Assembly (NCBI RefSeq): GCF_004342845.1
Contig: NZ_SLXB01000013.1
Coordinates: 33,295 to 97,294 of the forward strand
Direction: 5' to 3'
From: Prevotella heparinolytica
GTDB lineage: Bacteria > Bacteroidota > Bacteroidia > Bacteroidales > Bacteroidaceae
Length of the DNA stretch: 64,000 nt
The translations under genes were made by a program, and so were the position numbers. The notes beneath the pieces are model-generated. The model ran no database searches. It saw only the letters and a list, made by a program, of their open reading frames with translations, and was not told where the DNA came from. Positions 10,301 through 18,212 of the stretch are shown here, piece after piece (the first letter of the stretch is position 1; the number at the start of each line of letters is the position of its first letter).

Positions 10301-10586
10301 GTGATTGATAACCGATAAAAGAAACGACAATAACAGCTCCCGGCTGAACATTCAATGTAAACTTGCCATCAATATCCGTAATAACACCATTAGTCGTACC
10401 TTTTTCCAAAACATTGGCACCGATAACCGGTCCCATTGCATCTGTTACAGTACCTGTGATTTTTTTCGCTTGCTGCACAGCTTCGATTACATCAATCGAC
10501 GCGGCGAAAAGTTGTGGAGTATAGCCGAATCCCAAAGTCGAACATACCCCTACAAGCAGCGCTGTTTTTCTGAAATTAAAATTCAT
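7341..10586 (-). CDS. SusC-like TonB-dependent outer-membrane receptor
   Basis: This is a 1081-residue protein with a signal peptide ending about residue 29. A carboxypeptidase-regulatory-like beta-sandwich is at about 40-115 ([32 protein letters not shown]). A TonB-box-like DEVVVVGYG at about 118-126 and a plug domain ([44 protein letters not shown]) follow, then a long beta-barrel ending YMFGVNVKF with the terminal aromatic. There is no STN domain, so signalling to an anti-sigma factor is not expected. It imports oligosaccharides into the periplasm together with SusD. It is first in the operon, with a 5' leader of about 200 nt and a predicted promoter at 10796-10823. Confidence 0.96.
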   Translation of the reverse strand: [1081 protein letters not shown]

Positions 10587-10997
10587 ACTTGTATCTTTCT
10601 TAGTTAATGAATTGGCGTTGCCACATCGGCAACAAATGTTTTTATATAAGGTTAAACTATTCTTGAGAAATAAATAGTCCTTATTAAATAAGGCAGGTGA
10701 ATATTTATTATTCCTTTCTCATAGGCATTTTTCATTTTGTTAATGGTTCGTTAAACAGTATATGATGAGTTTTATTTCACTTTCCTTCGCGAATACAAAT
10801 GTAAATTTTCAGCCTGAGACAAACAGACATTATTTTATCACATAATGATACTTCTTTAACATCCGTTATTATTTCACTTTCAGAAACGCCCCATCCGGCA
10901 CTTTACACAAAGCGGTTATAGCCGAAACCCGTCTTTTCAAAGCAAGTTCTTGGCAATAGAGCAAAGGAATGATTGATTTAGCGTGAACGGGCAAGCG
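10587..10997. other. 411-bp intergenic region upstream of SusC
   Basis: No gene is seen. Near the SusC start there is a small hairpin (GTTGCC at 10617-10622 with GGCAAC at 10628-10633), and a 15-bp palindrome CCTTATTAAATAAGG at 10679-10693. Both would fall in the SusC leader RNA if transcription starts at the candidate promoter. The part from 10824 to 10997 shows nothing recognisable. Confidence 0.5.
10796..10823 (-). promoter_or_regulatory. Candidate SusC operon promoter
   Basis: On the minus strand TACATTTG (10803-10796) matches the -7 consensus TAnnTTTG, and TTTG (10823-10820) could serve as a -33 box. Their 16-bp gap is shorter than the usual 19-21, so an activator may be needed. The leader to the ATG at 10586 would be about 200 nt. 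Confidence 0.45.
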
Positions 10998-11512
10998 TCA
11001 TTTCTTCAGTTCATCACGTACCATATGCCCCCACTCTTTCAAATCCCTCTCTTCCCAGTTTCCTTCCGAAGAGGCCGTAGGATAGAGCATGGAGCAAGTT
11101 TCATCTTTATCGGAAACAGACCACGCCACCCAGCTGATGGAATGCCGTTGCATCCATTCCAACCAATTCCGCCATTCTTCAGGATTTAAAGGGCCTCTCC
11201 GCTGGCTTCCATACCCGCACATTCGGAAACGAAAACGGGAAGCCCCTTGGACATGGCATAATCAGCCCTGTTGCGTAGCCATTGTCCATGGGTGTTGGCA
11301 TAAAAATGAAGTGTGTACATGATGTTCTTGTATCCGATGATAGGGTCGTCCGCAGCCAGATGTATATCTTGATCCCAATGCGGACTACCCACAAGAATAA
11401 CCGCCTCAGGCTCTATGGCACGAATTGCCTTGATGACTTCAATGGAATATCCTTATCCTATAAAGAGCATCAGCCAGCATACCGCCACGACAATTATCCA
11501 ACTATTTTTCAT
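10998..11512 (-). pseudogene. GH5 endoglucanase-like gene, internally deleted and frameshifted
   Basis: An ATG at 11512 starts a signal-peptide-like stretch (MKNSWIIVVAVCWLMLFIG) that hits an in-frame TAA at 11455-11453. The same frame continues as GH5 catalytic-domain sequence (IKAIRAIEPEAVILVGSPHW, IMYTLHFYANTHGQW, LPVFVSECAGMEASGEA). The coding then shifts frame near 11190-11220 and resumes with PLNPEEWRNWLEWMQRH, ISWVAWSVSDKDETCS and the end MVRDELKK. The C-terminal half, including the nucleophile-region Glu in FVSECAG, is retained, but the N-terminal half with the acid/base Glu is gone. It overlaps the mannanase stop by 11 bp, so it was the last gene of that operon. Confidence 0.8.
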
Positions 11513-12878
11513 TGTATTTCAATTTTAGGTTTTCCTCTTTGATTATTTCGATAGTACTGTCTGTTGCAAAAACAGAGTTCAGCCCCTGCTCCTCTTGTGC
11601 CGGATCGCCGGTATAGTCATCTCCTTTTTCCCAAAACACATGTCCGGGATTCTGTTCGGCAAAACCTCCCCATGCCCAGAAGTTGCATCCGGCAAACAGG
11701 CCGCCGCTTTCACGGTCTTGACGGATGAGGTCGAACACGTAACGATAATACTCGTCACGTGCCGTAGTCGGCACTTCTTTAGAGAACCGGAAACCGTCAC
11801 GCGGAAAGCCGAATTCCTCAAGCACTATCGGTTTATGGAGTTTTCGGGCGACAGTCATGTGTTCGTCTATGTATTTCTTGGTATTTTCTTTGGCACGCGG
11901 AAGAAGTTCCGCCAGACTGTCCGCCTTCACCCATCCCCAATTATACGGCCAGATGTGAATATTAAGATAATCAATATTGGAGTCCGCATGGATTTTTCCG
12001 AAAAGCGCGATGTCGTTCTCGCATCCCCAAGCGCCTTCACTGCCCGAAGACACCATGTGGTTCGGATCGAGCGACTTGATTTGTGCAGCCACATCGGCCA
12101 TCCAATGCGCAAAAGTTTCTTTGTTTTCCTCGGCAAAAGCGCGAGGCTCGTTGCCAATCTGCCAAGACATGATGGTGGGATCATCCACATATCTTATCTG
12201 ATTATACCTATTTGTTCTTGTCACAATATACTTGACGTGATTGGCAAACAAGGCCTTCGCACTGTCCGACTGCGGAAACTGCTTTACATATTCCATATAG
12301 GCGGGCCATCCATCTATGGCAGGCACCACGGCATCTCCATGCCCCGTCCATTGCAGGTAAACGGAATAACCTCCGCTCCATTCCCACGAATTGTTCAAAT
12401 AAAGAACGGCTGTCATGTCGCGTTTGCGCAATTCATTCATGAAATAATCCAGTCCGGCTAAAACAGTATCGTTGTAGACGCCGGGAGCTGTTTGCAAAGA
12501 GGGCTCTACCCGTGTCTTCACGCCGTTTTCACCATCGGCTCCCACCAATACGCGGAGGTTGTCCACGCCGATGCTTTTCAAGAAATCCAGTTCTTTGTGC
12601 AAACGCTCTCGATTTCCGCCTTCGCCTTCCGAGCCAAGAATGGCACCGTACCAGAAGTTGGCACCAATGAAATAATAGGGCTTTCCGTTGCGGACAAACT
12701 GTCCATCGGGACTGACCGTAATAAACGAATGTTCCGTATGTCGGGGAGTACACGAGAACAACAGGAGAAAGAGAAAAGACAAAGCTCCTCCTACCCCTCG
12801 TCTCTTTCTTCTCTCACAGAGAAAAGAATGAATGCTGTCTTGATTAGTTATCTTCTTCATGCGATTATTTTTATTCAT
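11502..12878 (-). CDS. GH5 (subfamily 7-like) endo-beta-1,4-mannanase, lipoprotein
   Basis: The protein has about 458 residues and a long lipoprotein leader ending LSFLFLLLFSCTPRH, so surface or periplasmic anchoring is expected. Family features are FVRNGKPYYFIGANFWYGA, the acid/base motif MSWQIGNEPRAF (Glu of NEP) and the nucleophile motif IVLEEFGFPRDG. Both catalytic Glu are present and the length fits bacterial GH5_7 mannanases. It would cut internal mannan or glucomannan linkages. The start is ATG 12878 or ATG 12860; a GTG at 12884 is also open but less likely. It lies 80 bp after the CE7 esterase on the same strand and overlaps the broken GH5 gene. Confidence 0.88.
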   Translation of the reverse strand: MNKNNRMKKITNQDSIHSFLCERRKRRGVGGALSFLFLLLFSCTPRHTEHSFITVSPDGQFVRNGKPYYFIGANFWYGAILGSEGEGGNRERLHKELDFLKSIGVDNLRVLVGADGENGVKTRVEPSLQTAPGVYNDTVLAGLDYFMNELRKRDMTAVLYLNNSWEWSGGYSVYLQWTGHGDAVVPAIDGWPAYMEYVKQFPQSDSAKALFANHVKYIVTRTNRYNQIRYVDDPTIMSWQIGNEPRAFAEENKETFAHWMADVAAQIKSLDPNHMVSSGSEGAWGCENDIALFGKIHADSNIDYLNIHIWPYNWGWVKADSLAELLPRAKENTKKYIDEHMTVARKLHKPIVLEEFGFPRDGFRFSKEVPTTARDEYYRYVFDLIRQDRESGGLFAGCNFWAWGGFAEQNPGHVFWEKGDDYTGDPAQEEQGLNSVFATDSTIEIIKEENLKLKYNEK

Positions 12879-12958
12879 ATACACTTTCTATTGATTCTGT
12901 TTTATATCTGCTTCCGCATTCTCATCCTCTCGTACAGATTGCCAAGGCATCATTAATA

Positions 12959-14239
12959 TCATAATGCAAGAAGTTTTTTTCGCAACCACTCCAGCCACTC
13001 GTCCCACTGCTCCTGATACCAGTAATGACCGGTTTCAAGATAAGGATGGAGTTCTTTCGAAGACGAAACCACATTATAGGCGGCATACATGGAGGTAGGA
13101 GGACAGACATCATCATTATATCCCCAACTGAACCAAGCAGGCACAGTCAACAAACGGGCAAAATTCGCCGTATCATAATAACGAACCGTTTCGAGTTCTT
13201 TCACATCGGGAGCACCTCCATAATAGAAATGATGAGGCCATCCACAAGCACGTTTTTTAAGGGAAGCCTCATGGTCGCACAAAGCAGGATGAACAACGGC
13301 CAAAAAAGTGACACGTGAATCGAGAGCGGCAGCTATCACGGACAAAGCGCCTCCCTGGCTGGCACCTGTGACACCTAAAGTCTGTCCGTTATATTGCGGC
13401 AGAGAGCATATAAAATCCACTGCACGCAAAACGCCCACAATCACACGGTTATAGTAAAAGGAATCTTTGTTGTCGCGACAGAAAGTCCAGTAATTATTCA
13501 ACGCGCCGCTTGCCAGCGCATCATACACCGATTGCTCCATCGTCACGGGAATGCCGTGAATCCCTATTTCCAGTGTTATCACTTTTCCGGGAGCGGTATA
13601 GGTATCGCCCATATAGGGGCGCACACCCGCACCGGGCACACGCAGCAATGCCGGATATTTCCCCTCTTTCTTAGGGATGCTGAGGACACCGTAAAAACGG
13701 CCTCCCCACTCCTTGGTGCGGAAACTCACCTGATAGACATTATCTGTCATCGTACAACGTTCGGGAAGTAAAGTCATCACAGGCTCCAGCGGAGTGTTGC
13801 GCGCCTGTTTCAGGGTATTTGCCCAATAATCGCGGAAGTCGGCAGGGAGTTCGGCAACCGGTCGTAACTGTTCGGGGGCATAAGCAGCAGTCGCCATGCC
13901 TTCGTAAGTGCATCCGCCCACATGTGCTTTGACTTTACAACGAAAGAAACCGGAAGTTTTCATCACTCCTTGAAGTTTCAGTGTGCCGTCTTTCAGCAAC
14001 ACATCCTTTTTTGTCTCGGTGGGATACATCTCCGGCCCCAGCTCGTAGTCGATCCTTACATCAGACAAAAGATTCCGGGCCTTTATCACCCTGACAGTAA
14101 ACGTACACTTCTCATTCAGCCTATAAGTCCAGTCGGTACGATCGGGTGAAACCACCACACGAATTTCATTGCCGCGTATCTGCGCAATAATAGTCAGCCC
14201 ACAGAAGAGAGACAGTAAAAACAGATAAATTCTTTTCAT
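12959..14239 (-). CDS. CE7-family acetyl (xylan) esterase, secreted
   Basis: This is a 426-residue protein with a signal peptide (MKRIYLFLLSLFCGLTIIAQ). An N-terminal beta-sandwich precedes an alpha/beta-hydrolase. The nucleophile elbow is GVTGASQGGALS, the acid is in WGYNDDVCPPTSMYAAY, and the His is in ETGHYW. CE7 enzymes remove O-acetyl groups from hemicellulose chains or oligosaccharides, which here would expose acetylated mannan to the mannanase. The open frame extends to a TTG at 14263, but that falls inside the -7 box at 14261-14268, so the ATG at 14239 is chosen. It is the first gene of the esterase-mannanase-GH5 remnant operon. Confidence 0.88.
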   Translation of the reverse strand: MKRIYLFLLSLFCGLTIIAQIRGNEIRVVVSPDRTDWTYRLNEKCTFTVRVIKARNLLSDVRIDYELGPEMYPTETKKDVLLKDGTLKLQGVMKTSGFFRCKVKAHVGGCTYEGMATAAYAPEQLRPVAELPADFRDYWANTLKQARNTPLEPVMTLLPERCTMTDNVYQVSFRTKEWGGRFYGVLSIPKKEGKYPALLRVPGAGVRPYMGDTYTAPGKVITLEIGIHGIPVTMEQSVYDALASGALNNYWTFCRDNKDSFYYNRVIVGVLRAVDFICSLPQYNGQTLGVTGASQGGALSVIAAALDSRVTFLAVVHPALCDHEASLKKRACGWPHHFYYGGAPDVKELETVRYYDTANFARLLTVPAWFSWGYNDDVCPPTSMYAAYNVVSSSKELHPYLETGHYWYQEQWDEWLEWLRKKLLAL

Positions 14240-14260
14240 AATATCAAATCTTTCTAATTG

Positions 14261-14268
14261 CAAAGATA
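14261..14268 (-). promoter_or_regulatory. -7 box of the esterase-mannanase operon
   Basis: The minus-strand site is TATCTTTG, identical to the boxes before the AraC, GH2 and recombinase genes. It lies 21 bp before the esterase ATG, giving a very short leader. No good -33 element is seen, consistent with activator control. Confidence 0.6.
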
Positions 14269-14302
14269 CTAATCTGCAATAAAGGAAAACGATACTATTT
14301 TA

Positions 14303-15193
14303 TCATATTACCATCTTCTTCTTTCTATAATTCTCACGAAACTCTTTCGGGGAGCATCCTTTTTTCCGCTTGAACATCCTGTTGAAGTTGGAAAGATTAT
14401 TAAATCCGCAATCATAGCAAATCTCGGCAATGGTACGGGTGGAATCGACCAACATACGAGTGGCAAAGCCCAAACGGAAATCTATAAGATAGTCAGAAAG
14501 CGTCTTACCGGTACGCAGCCTAAAGAAACGACTGAAGGAAACGGGTGTCATACCCACCATGTCTGCCAACGTATTCAGCCGTACTTCCTCCTGATAATGC
14601 TCGGCGATATACTTCTGCACTTTCTGCACGCGACGGCTATCGGAGAAAGTCTCTATTTTGGCAAAGGAAGACGAAGACAACATCCGTGCATCACTATACA
14701 GCGACAGCTCGTAGAGAATACGCAAGAAACTCATCACCGCATAAAACCCTTGTTCTTCAGAAGCCAGTTTGTCCAGCCAATTGTACACTTTCATGATGGC
14801 CTGCATGGGGAAACAAAGACCGCATTGAGCACGCTCCAACATTTGCCGGATACTGTCGAACTGACTCTTATTGATAAAGTTCCCGAAGAAGAGATTCGAA
14901 GAAAACTGTATCGTAATCTCCCGGATGTCCTTAGAAGTACATTCGTGTTGCTCCCACACATGCTCCAATTCCTTGCCGGTAATCAGTACCAAATCATAAT
15001 CTCCGATGATTTCAGCCGAATCGCCCACTACCCTGCGCACACCGGAGGCATGCTCCGTGAAGTTCAGTTCGTACTCGGCATGGCAGTGAATGGGATAAGT
15101 GAATTCCGTTTTATGCCGATCGGCTATGTAAAAACAATCACGCTCGGATAGGGGCGTAATCTCTCGCATTATATAACTTTGGTTCTCCATCAT
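14303..15193 (-). CDS. AraC-family transcriptional regulator (cupin sensor)
   Basis: This is a 296-residue cytoplasmic regulator. The N-terminal part (about 20-110) is a cupin-like sensor (CFYIADRHKTEFTYPIHCHA). Two helix-turn-helix motifs fill about 190-290, ending in the family signature (IAEICYDCGFNNLSNFNRMF, then KRKKGCSPKEFRENYRKK). It sits inside the polysaccharide locus between the esterase and GH2 genes and very likely controls some of them. The inducer is unknown. Its promoter carries an inverted repeat that may be its own operator (15254-15286). Confidence 0.92.
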   Translation of the reverse strand: MMENQSYIMREITPLSERDCFYIADRHKTEFTYPIHCHAEYELNFTEHASGVRRVVGDSAEIIGDYDLVLITGKELEHVWEQHECTSKDIREITIQFSSNLFFGNFINKSQFDSIRQMLERAQCGLCFPMQAIMKVYNWLDKLASEEQGFYAVMSFLRILYELSLYSDARMLSSSSFAKIETFSDSRRVQKVQKYIAEHYQEEVRLNTLADMVGMTPVSFSRFFRLRTGKTLSDYLIDFRLGFATRMLVDSTRTIAEICYDCGFNNLSNFNRMFKRKKGCSPKEFRENYRKKKMVI

Positions 15194-15253
15194 GACTACA
15201 GGTTAATATTGTATCATTTATATTCCGGTTCTCGCTTGCCGTTACAAATCTAA

Positions 15254-15286
15254 GGTATTGCAAAGATAGCCATTACTTACAATACC
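15254..15286 (-). promoter_or_regulatory. araC-type gene promoter inside an inverted repeat
   Basis: A TATCTTTG -7 box (minus strand, 15268-15261) lies between GGTATTG (15254-15260) and its exact complement CAATACC (15280-15286), 19 bp apart. An inverted repeat bracketing the -7 box suggests autoregulation. That is an inference. Confidence 0.5.
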
Positions 15287-15358
15287 GGACAGCATTATTT
15301 GTTTCTTTCAGATGGAGAATTTGTTATATCTTCATGCAGCATTCCTCTCAGAATCCGC

Positions 15359-17812
15359 TTATTCCTGCACCTTCAGCACGAAGGATGCGGCAGGTATATG
15401 CTCCGCACCGACTGTCAACACGGCTTCTCCCGCCTCGCCGGTACTTTGCAACAGAATTTGGGCAAGCCCGTTGAAAGCCTTCACCTGAAAAGTACGGGCA
15501 GAAGCATCCATAGGACGTTCTGCATCCTGATAGGCAGGGTCGCCATTGCCCACTCCGAGAATGCGTACCGGGCCGGCAACGGTAATCGCCAACTCATCGC
15601 AGGCAGTGGGCACAAAACGTTTCTTCTTGTCCTGCAACTCTACACGAATAACGGCTACATCCCGTTTATCTGCCCGGGTAACCGTACGGTCGGCCGTAAT
15701 GGAAATACGATTCGCGGCATCGGCAGTTTCAACCTTTTCCGTCAACATCTTCCTGCCGTTTTTGTAGCCCACGGCTTTCACCGCACCGGGACGATAAACG
15801 GTCTTCCAAGCAAGGTATCCATTCTTCTCCATCGGTTTGCGCCCCAGACTTTTGCCGTTCACAGCCAGTTCCACTTCGTCGCAGTTGCTATACACCCACA
15901 CGTCGATACTATCCCCCTCATGTCCGTGCAGATTCCAATGGGGCAGAATGTGCAATACCGGTTCGTCCGTCCACCAAGATTTCAGATAGTAGGCTTCATC
16001 TTTGGGGAATCCGCAATAATCCAACAGGCCGAACTGCGACCCCGTGGCCGGAAACTTCATGGGATTAGGCTCTCCGCGATAGTCGAACCCGGTCCAATAG
16101 AAAAGGCCGGCCAGATATGGACGTTCGTCGTAGAACTTCCAGCCCCGCTCAATGCAATTCAGCAGACTGTCCGGCCCGTTTGGCCTGCGGTTATGGGCCA
16201 TCATGTGCCCTCGGTCGTGAGCATCGAAATAGATGCCTCGCGTGCCGCAACCCGTGGTTTCTTCCGAACCGAGCGCCCGCCGTTGCGGATAGTCCTTGCG
16301 GTGCTGCTCCACGGGATGTTGCAGGATATAATTGTAACCGGCCACATCGGCGGGAATCAGAATAGAAGGGCCGCTGCTCGATGCAACCGTCATCGGGCGC
16401 GTAGGGTCGAAGCGGTGGCAATACTCACGCATTGAAGCCGCTATGCGTGTTCCGCTCTCCTCCCATTCGATGCCCCACTCTTCGTTGCCCACGCTCCAAA
16501 GGATGATGCAGGGATGGTTGCGGTCGCGCTCAATCATGCGCCTCAACAGGCGGATGTGTTCTTCGTTGACTCCCGTCAGGCGGTTCTCCTCTATGACAAG
16601 AATGCCCATCCTGTCACACGCATCCAGCATTTCGGGTGTCATCGGATTGTGGGACGAACGATAGGCGTTGCATCCCAAAGCCTTCAACTGCCTGAGGCGG
16701 TACACCTGCAAGGCATCGGGAAGCCCCGTTCCCACTCCGGGATGGTCTTGGTGCATATTCACGCCTTTCAGCTTCAAAGGCTCACCGTTCAGAAAAAAGC
16801 CTTTGTCGGCATCGAAACGCACCTCGCGGATGCCGATTGCAGTGACGAACGCATCTACCTGACGGCCATTCTGATACACCTCTGTCTGCAATGTATATAA
16901 ATAAGGTGTATCCACACTCCAAAGGGCGGGGTCATCCAATTCCATCTTGCCTATGCTGAGGTTCCGCTCCTTTGGCAACACCTGCCCGCCATCGGTTTCA
17001 CAACGCGCAACTTCCTTGCCTTCGGCATCTTGAAGGACGTGGCAAAGGCGATATGTTCCCGCTTCTATTCCTGAATTCTCCACCGTTGTTTCTATCGTCA
17101 GCACGGCCTTATCAAAAGCGGGAGAAAGCTTGCTATGCACAAACGTCCCGAAAGGAGCCACATGCAAAGGAGCCGTTTTGTTGAGCCACACATGGCGGTA
17201 GATGCCCGCCCCTTCATAAAACCACCCCTCTTCGAGCGTGGCGTCGGCGCGAACGGTTATCAGATTCTCACCGCCATAGTTCAGGTATTCCGTGATGTCA
17301 TACGTCTGTGTGGCATAACCGCTCGGCTCGTGTCCCAGATAGAAGCCGTTTATCCAGACACGGGCATCACGGAAAATGCCGTCGAACTGAAGATAGAGAT
17401 GCTTGCCAAGGTCTTCTTCGGGAATGGTGATGGTCTTCCGATACCACCCCACGCCGGTTTCGGGATATTTATAACCCACCGTCTTATAACCGTGGCTGTG
17501 GCTGGCTTCGGCTGCATAAGGCAAGTCCACCGCCCAATCGTGCGGCAGGTCGACACTCTTCCATTCCACACCCCATTTGGAGGCATCGAACTTCAAAGAA
17601 TAAGGGCCTTCATTATGGATAGAAGCCGCTTTTGTCAGATAGTTGAAATATTCCGTTCCGCAACCGAAATCCTTCTGCGGAGAAGCGGCATTGCCGAAAG
17701 CAAACTGCCAGCCGTCGTCCAGCAATATGCGTTCGCGAACGGATTGAGCGGAAAGAGAAAGTGAAGCAGCGCAAAGCATCAGCAAGGCAAACAAGTGTCC
17801 CATAGCAGTCAT
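15359..17812 (-). CDS. GH2 glycoside hydrolase with DUF4982, beta-galactosidase-like
   Basis: The protein has 817 residues and a signal peptide (to about residue 23). Domains in order are: GH2 sugar-binding jelly roll (about 25-215: WKSVDLPHDWAVDLP, ARVWINGFYLGHEPSGY); Ig-like domain (about 220-330); TIM barrel (about 335-620) with YRSSHNPMTPEMLDACDRMG, acid/base Glu444 in SVGNEEWG and nucleophile Glu517 in LGSEETTG; DUF4982 (about 630-700); and a C-terminal Ig-like domain. It would release terminal beta-galactosyl or related beta-linked residues in the periplasm. Beta-mannosidase activity cannot be excluded from sequence alone. It is divergent from the GH94 gene. Confidence 0.9.
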   Translation of the reverse strand: MTAMGHLFALLMLCAASLSLSAQSVRERILLDDGWQFAFGNAASPQKDFGCGTEYFNYLTKAASIHNEGPYSLKFDASKWGVEWKSVDLPHDWAVDLPYAAEASHSHGYKTVGYKYPETGVGWYRKTITIPEEDLGKHLYLQFDGIFRDARVWINGFYLGHEPSGYATQTYDITEYLNYGGENLITVRADATLEEGWFYEGAGIYRHVWLNKTAPLHVAPFGTFVHSKLSPAFDKAVLTIETTVENSGIEAGTYRLCHVLQDAEGKEVARCETDGGQVLPKERNLSIGKMELDDPALWSVDTPYLYTLQTEVYQNGRQVDAFVTAIGIREVRFDADKGFFLNGEPLKLKGVNMHQDHPGVGTGLPDALQVYRLRQLKALGCNAYRSSHNPMTPEMLDACDRMGILVIEENRLTGVNEEHIRLLRRMIERDRNHPCIILWSVGNEEWGIEWEESGTRIAASMREYCHRFDPTRPMTVASSSGPSILIPADVAGYNYILQHPVEQHRKDYPQRRALGSEETTGCGTRGIYFDAHDRGHMMAHNRRPNGPDSLLNCIERGWKFYDERPYLAGLFYWTGFDYRGEPNPMKFPATGSQFGLLDYCGFPKDEAYYLKSWWTDEPVLHILPHWNLHGHEGDSIDVWVYSNCDEVELAVNGKSLGRKPMEKNGYLAWKTVYRPGAVKAVGYKNGRKMLTEKVETADAANRISITADRTVTRADKRDVAVIRVELQDKKKRFVPTACDELAITVAGPVRILGVGNGDPAYQDAERPMDASARTFQVKAFNGLAQILLQSTGEAGEAVLTVGAEHIPAASFVLKVQE

Positions 17813-17891
17813 TTCTATTTAAAGTTCTCTCAATAAACATCGTTCCGGAACATTCTCAGGGAGATTTCGAAGCCGGCCCATATCACCTCCC

Positions 17892-17937
17892 TGCCACCTC
17901 CGTATCCTATAAGTACGGAGCAGATACGGAGGTGGCA
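17892..17937. promoter_or_regulatory. 15-bp perfect inverted repeat in the GH2 leader
   Basis: TGCCACCTCCGTATC (17892-17906) and its exact complement (17923-17937) flank a 16-base centre that carries a further TACGGAG copy (17914-17920). The repeat lies just downstream of the GH2 -7 box and about 80 bp before the GH2 ATG. It could be an operator or a leader hairpin. It has no T-run, so it is not a standard terminator. Confidence 0.7.
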
Positions 17938-17953
17938 TGGGGTTGGTCTATTG

Positions 17954-17961
17954 CAAAGATA
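17954..17961 (-). promoter_or_regulatory. -7 box of the GH2 gene
   Basis: The minus-strand site is TATCTTTG. Transcription from it would begin near 17947 and run through the 17892-17937 inverted repeat to the GH2 ATG at 17812. No -33 TTTG is seen. Confidence 0.55.
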
Positions 17962-18045
17962 GAGCAACCCTGCCGGATTCGTCTGTATTTTTTTATCTTT
18001 TTCTGATACAGAAGCTCTTGAAGCCGGAAAAAGCCCTCCGGCAAC

Positions 18046-18077
18046 TTGGGGCAATCGGAGAAAAGTTTATAAATTTG
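18046..18077 (+). promoter_or_regulatory. Candidate promoter of the GH94 gene
   Basis: TTG (18046-18048), a 21-bp gap, and TAAATTTG (18070-18077) fit the Bacteroides -33/-7 layout. The leader to the ATG at 18213 would be about 130 nt. A small GCCGG/CCGGC hairpin at 18023-18042 lies just upstream. Confidence 0.5.
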
Positions 18078-18212
18078 AACCGCTTTACCTCCCGGAAAGC
18101 ACAAGAGCCTGCCGGGGCTTTGTCCGGCATTGGTTTGCGTCTGCTTCCGGAGGAAACGGCAAACAAGATTTAAAGGCACACAGATTGTTTCATCAACCCC
18201 TACCGCAAACGT

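Noticed and set aside
17892..17937. Rho-independent terminator
   Set aside because: The stem is strong, but there is no T-run on either strand and the loop is 16 bases.
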